Assembly (NCBI GenBank): GCA_029204225.1
Contig: CM055100.1
Coordinates: forward strand, 28,534,649-28,598,648
Reading direction: 5' to 3'
Origin: Diphasiastrum complanatum
Taxonomy: Eukaryota; Streptophyta; Lycopodiopsida; Lycopodiales; Lycopodiaceae
Length of the DNA: 64,000 bases
Every line of letters begins with the position of its first letter. Positions within the stretch are counted from its first letter, which is position 1. This document shows, in pieces, positions 58,350 to 64,000 of this stretch. The translations under genes and the position numbers were made by a program. The notes beneath the pieces were generated by a model. The model made no database searches, was not told the origin of the DNA, and worked only from the letters and a program-made list of their open reading frames with translations.

Positions 58350-61300
58350 CATAGATGCAGCGAATCGCGATTCGCTGGACTTGCGATTCGCGAATCTGCG
58401 AATCGATATTCGCTGCAAAGAATCGTGCTGCAGAATCGTCCAAAAAAAAACGTCTTAATTGATTTCGGGCCTCCTCGCGGACAGAACCGCGCCAGCAGTG
58501 GAGGCAAATTTTTTTCTGAGAGCTGTGGGCGTCCGATCTTCGCAAGTGAATAGTCGGTAGGCATCTACTTGGCGATACGGAGGTGGTGTACATGGTGCCG
58601 GGTGGGTTTGAGCTTCGTGGAGAGCGAAACGACCAATTTTCGATATTTGGTAAGTGTAGGCTTGATCTTTTGCAAGTGTGGACATTGAGTTGTAGGCAAC
58701 CAAATCAAGCGTAGTTTGGCTCTAGATCACCTTTCTTCATGCTCACGGTGATTCCTACGGCGTCAGTTTCAGCCGTTACGGCATGCCTAGCGAGATTTGA
58801 AGACCACATTCCAAATGCTTGTGTATTTTTGCCATTTTCACAAAATGACTTGTTGGAAACCGATTGAGGTGATGTCTGAGCCTAGAATGCATTTCCACAT
58901 GCCTGCACAGACTCCTGTGATCTCCGTTCCGCCCGTCTACGTCCGTATCACAAATTTCAATTTTCATGCCCTGATTCCATTCTTTTTAGGGTTTAGGCGT
59001 GGACCATCGTGCAAACATCTGCTAGGGGCGCGGTTTAGGCCCACACTGCACTCCTTTACCAGTACATCACGGGCAGAGCATGGTTCAGGTGCAGGGCCTA
59101 GTACAGCACCTTCAGTTCCATCCGCAGCAGCAACACAACCATCAGATGAGCATGTTGGTTCAGCTGCAACAAGTGCTTCTCGTCCCTCCTCCTCGGCAGC
59201 AGATGCACCACATGCTTCAGCAGTTGCTGCCAGAGAGAGTGACACACCCACAGATCAGCCATCCGTTGGGCATGCTAGACCACGAGCACCATATATACAG
59301 CAGAGAGGGGTTAGGCCCAGGCAGCAGACCCTTGATCGATGCGGGTGGCAAAGAGAGCAGCAGGCCCGTTGCACTCAACTGTGTGGCCAGTTCTTTTACG
59401 AGTGCAGCATTCCTTTTGTTGTTGCTGACACTTGGGTGTTCAGGGAGTTCTGTGCACAGATGGCGGCCGTGGATGCTACATGGACACCTCCCAGGCGAGA
59501 GGCACTGCGAGGCAGGTTGCTTCATCAGGAGGAGGAGACCATCACGCGGGAGCTGAGTTCCATTCGCTCAACTTGGCAGGAGTAAGTACCTTGTCTTTAT
59601 TATCTCTTTGCATGTGTTTAGGATTTACTGGTGAAGCAATTTTTGCATGTAGCTAATGGGTGTTTTGCGGCAGGTATGGATGCACGATATTGAGTGATGG
59701 ATGGACCGACATTCGTCGGCGATCCGTCATCAATGTCTTGGTTTCTTGCCCACTTGGCACAGTATTCCTACGTGGCGTGGATGCCACTCGAGGTGGTGAC
59801 GCCATCACAGCCGATTTCATGTGGGAGGTCATTAGAAATGTTATTCCTGACATCGAGGTTGAGCACGTGGTTCAGGTTGTCACCGACAACGCCTCGAACT
59901 GCAAGCAGATGGGCGAGATTGTGATGAGGGAGCACCCCAGCATTGTGTGGACACCCTATGCTGCATATTGCATAGACTTGCTCATCCATGACCTGTGTGC
60001 GCTTCCATGGATCAGAGAGGTATAGTTTGTTCTTTGCTATGCTTTCTTCCTTCGATGTTGCTAACCACATCTCAACTATTGTCTAAACTTTTTTACTGGA
60101 TGTTTGTGTTGCAGATCACTTCTACGGCCATGCGCCTGGTCACTTTTGTAACCAGGAAGAGGCGTGTGTTGGCCCTGTTCCGCACCTTCTCCACCCTAAA
60201 CCTGAAGAAGCCCGCACCCACACGCTTTGCGTTTTACTTCTTGGTGCTAGAGCGATTGGTGGTGTTGAAGGACGCATTGCGGCGGATGGTTTCCAGCAAG
60301 GCCTTTGGGGACTTTACAGACCTCCCACATTCGGCATTTTTCCAGTCCACTGTGTACGGCGATGAGTTCTGGAGAGCTGCTGAGGAGATTACTAAGATCC
60401 TTCTACCCATTTTCAGAGTGCTGCGCCTGGTAGACCGTGAGGGGTGCACCCTCGGTCTCATTTACGAGTTCATGGACCGCATGGGCGAGGGGATTCTGAC
60501 GTCATTATTGGACGAGCACAGGTATGACTCTTCAATGTCTAGTTTGTTGTTTCTCACTCAAGTCTGATGCGTTTCTTTTATGCTATGGTTTAGTGATTGT
60601 TGTAATTTGTCTGCTGCAGGAGTTGCGAGATCTCACGTATCTGGGAGGCCAGATGGGACTACTTCCACCAACCCATCCACACCGTAGCCCACATGTTGCA
60701 CCCCTTGTGGCACTCTACCCAAGAGAGGGACATGTTACTGCAGTATTGTACTCATTGGTAGTGTGTGAATTCGAGGGATCTTACATGTGCCATGTTTTTT
60801 CTTCTGCCAACAAGTCCGATTCTGGCCAACATTGCAAGCCAGCTGCTCGCATTTGAGCGCTTCCAGTTTTCTTTCGATGGAGAGCAGAGTCGGCGGAGGG
60901 AGGATTAGCTAACGCCCGTTACATGGTGGTGCATCCACGGGCGCAGCACAGGTGACCTGAGGCGATTGGCTGAGAGAGTCCTTGCATAGGACTGTTCAGC
61001 AGGAGCTTGCGAGCGGAATTGGAGCACCTGGGCCTTGTATCACACGCAAAAGAGGAACAGGTTATCCATCGAGCAGTGCATGCGGTTGGTGTTTGTGAAC
61101 ACCAATGGCCGTATGCTGAGGCGCACACGAGGAGAGGGTCAAATGCTCGAGGTGAGTCACATCATCACCCCTTTTTTCTTGCTATGCTTTGATGAATTGA
61201 TTTGCTTTCAAAATATGCAGTGAGTTGCACAATACATGCCTGACAACAATGTATTGTTTTTGGTTGCAGGTGAACCCTGACACTTGCTTGGTGGATTCGG

Positions 61301-62180
61301 TAGCTGCTGCTCCTCGGGCACCACCCACGCAGGAGGAGATGGATGATGAGATCCATAGAGAGTTCTACAGACAGGCACAGGCTGACGCACGGGCTTTACG
61401 ACGGCAGAGGAGGACAGAGAGGTAGAGGGAGAGGGCTGAGGAGGGAGATGATGAGGGCTCGGAGGGTGGAGAGATGCTCGGGGCAAACTATGTGGAGGAG
61501 GAGGAGTGGGTTGAGGGGGATACGGAGGAGGACGAGGAGATGGGGGCGGAGGCACAGGGGGATGACCTGGTTGACCTGCTGGTGGACCCTGGTGCGGAGA
61601 CAGAGGAGGAGCCAACCATTCCTGCACGTAGGCCTAGGGGGAGACCTAGAGGTTTTGGGAGGGGGGGGCTGAGTACTCTTTTTGTAGACAGAAATGGAGC
61701 ATCACAGGCAGCCGTCGGCCAGGCATCATCACAGTGGGTAGGGCCATCCCAGGGCGTAAGATCACAGCCACCTGACACATAGGCACGATGGAGTAGACAC
61801 AGGGCTGGGGGCAGCCACATGGAGGCCAGAGGAGGGGAGAGAGGTAGAGGCAGAGGCAGAGGTAGAGGTAGAGGCAGGGGGAGGGGGGGAGTCCAGAGCC
61901 AGAGCACGCAGCAGATCCAGGGCCACACCACGGCATATGGTTCCCTCCAGTTCCGATTCATCTGCGGACCCTTGGGACCTGCAGTCAGGCACAGATTCGG
62001 ATGATTTATCCTACCATGACTCTGACAAGCCTTAGTTGTATAGTTTTCATTACGTTCATGGAACATCATTGTACCCCTTTTTGGTGCCATGTGGCCCGAT
62101 ATTATATATTATGATGATCCTATTCACAGTATTGTCGTGATTCAATATTTTTCTTTGTGGTTTTAGTTCAGTAACTTCGG
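58350..62180 (+). mobile_element. hAT transposon with multi-exon transposase, 3' end not found
   Basis: The left end CATAGATGCAGCG is the same as the MITE at 45231 and is followed by an 18-bp perfect palindrome (58359-58376, arm AGCGAATCG) and more GAATCG repeats to 58437. The transposase runs from about 58.8 to 61.8 kb. A matching right end (GCATCTATG) and a copy of the left flank GTTCCGAG were not found before 64000; a GA tract and a LINE follow, so the end may be displaced beyond the window or lost. Confidence 0.8.
58797..61782 (+). pseudogene. hAT transposase (DUF659 / hAT dimerisation)
   Basis: Exons with matching phases: to 59581 (start uncertain), 59674-60019, 60115-60521, 60620-61151 and 61270-61782. 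Exon 1 has an Ala/Ser-rich stretch and FFYECSIPFVVADTWVF; exon 2 has YGCTILSDGWTD and VVQVVTDNASNC (DUF659, RNase H-like core); exon 3 has KPAPTRFAF and IFRVLRLVDREG; exon 4 has IWEARWDYFHQPIH, WWCIHG and CERNWSTW with HTQKRNRL (C-terminal hAT dimerisation region). Exon 5 ends in an acidic run and an AT-hook-like RPRGRPRGF. No BED zinc finger was found. TAG codons interrupt exon 4 (about 60760 and 60987) and exon 5 (61423), and exon 4 needs a phase change after the first. Probably inactive. Plant hAT transposases cut and paste elements with 8-bp target duplications. Confidence 0.85.
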
Positions 62181-62205
62181 TTTTATGGTTTATGATTTAT
62201 CGTTG

Positions 62206-64000
<1,795 letters not shown>

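Noticed and set aside
58286-58703. Minus-strand frames as the missing RBM28 RRM1 exons
   Set aside because: They contain no RNP1 or RNP2 motif and overlap the hAT terminal palindromes.
59080-59556. Gln/His-rich and antisense frames over the hAT first exon; Arg-rich and Pro-rich frames at 61343-62090
   Set aside because: They are other-frame or antisense shadows of the GC-rich hAT transposase exons.

Overview
The window is nuclear DNA from a land plant. It has spliced genes with GT-AG introns, plant Copia and Ty3/Gypsy LTR retrotransposons primed by initiator tRNA-Met, hAT DNA transposons, a LINE and many long dinucleotide repeats. The genes are sparse and their introns are swollen by transposons. 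A plant-type acetate kinase exon lies at the left end; this enzyme is known from algae and bryophytes and is not a normal seed-plant gene. That suggests a seedless plant with a large genome, such as a fern or lycophyte, but this is an inference from one gene and the genome style.

Left part (1-8.1 kb): a decayed Gypsy RNase H fragment (minus), the 3' terminal exon of an acetate kinase gene (plus, 1456-2283), a dispersed repeat, and a broken SINA-like RING ubiquitin ligase gene (minus, 6662-8089).

9-24.7 kb is nested retrotransposon: a Copia fragment (minus), an LTR element with both LTRs but no reverse transcriptase (11.1-16.6 kb), a decayed Gypsy pol (16.8-19.7 kb), a deleted Copia (19.7-24.2 kb) and a hAT transposase relic (24.4 kb).

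28-64 kb is mostly one gene. A minus-strand RBM28/Nop4-type nucleolar RRM protein can be followed through 14 exons from 57135 down to its stop at 29659. Splice phases agree at every junction, including a 71-bp exon that is easy to miss. The N-terminal RRM1 exons are not in the window. Its introns hold a Copia copy, an internally deleted Gypsy copy, hAT-type MITEs, Gypsy fragments and, upstream, a hAT transposon with a multi-exon transposase (58.35-62 kb) into which or beside which a LINE (62.3-64 kb, minus) has landed.

Three things stand out. (1) A complete 396-bp miniature LTR retrotransposon (51263-51658, perfect 5-bp target duplication) carries in each LTR a 73-nt tRNA-like sequence with intact A and B boxes in the better-preserved copy, a tRNA analogue of the 5S-bearing Cassandra TRIMs. 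A second copy (28622-29030) is folded back with both outer ends of U3 type, yet still has a perfect 5-bp target duplication. (2) hAT-type elements share a CATAGATGC-like end followed at nearly the same offset by a perfect CG-centred palindrome whose arms differ between elements in a compensated way. (3) A perfect 200-bp tandem duplication copies the end of a MITE together with the 3' end and splice donor of an RBM28 exon.
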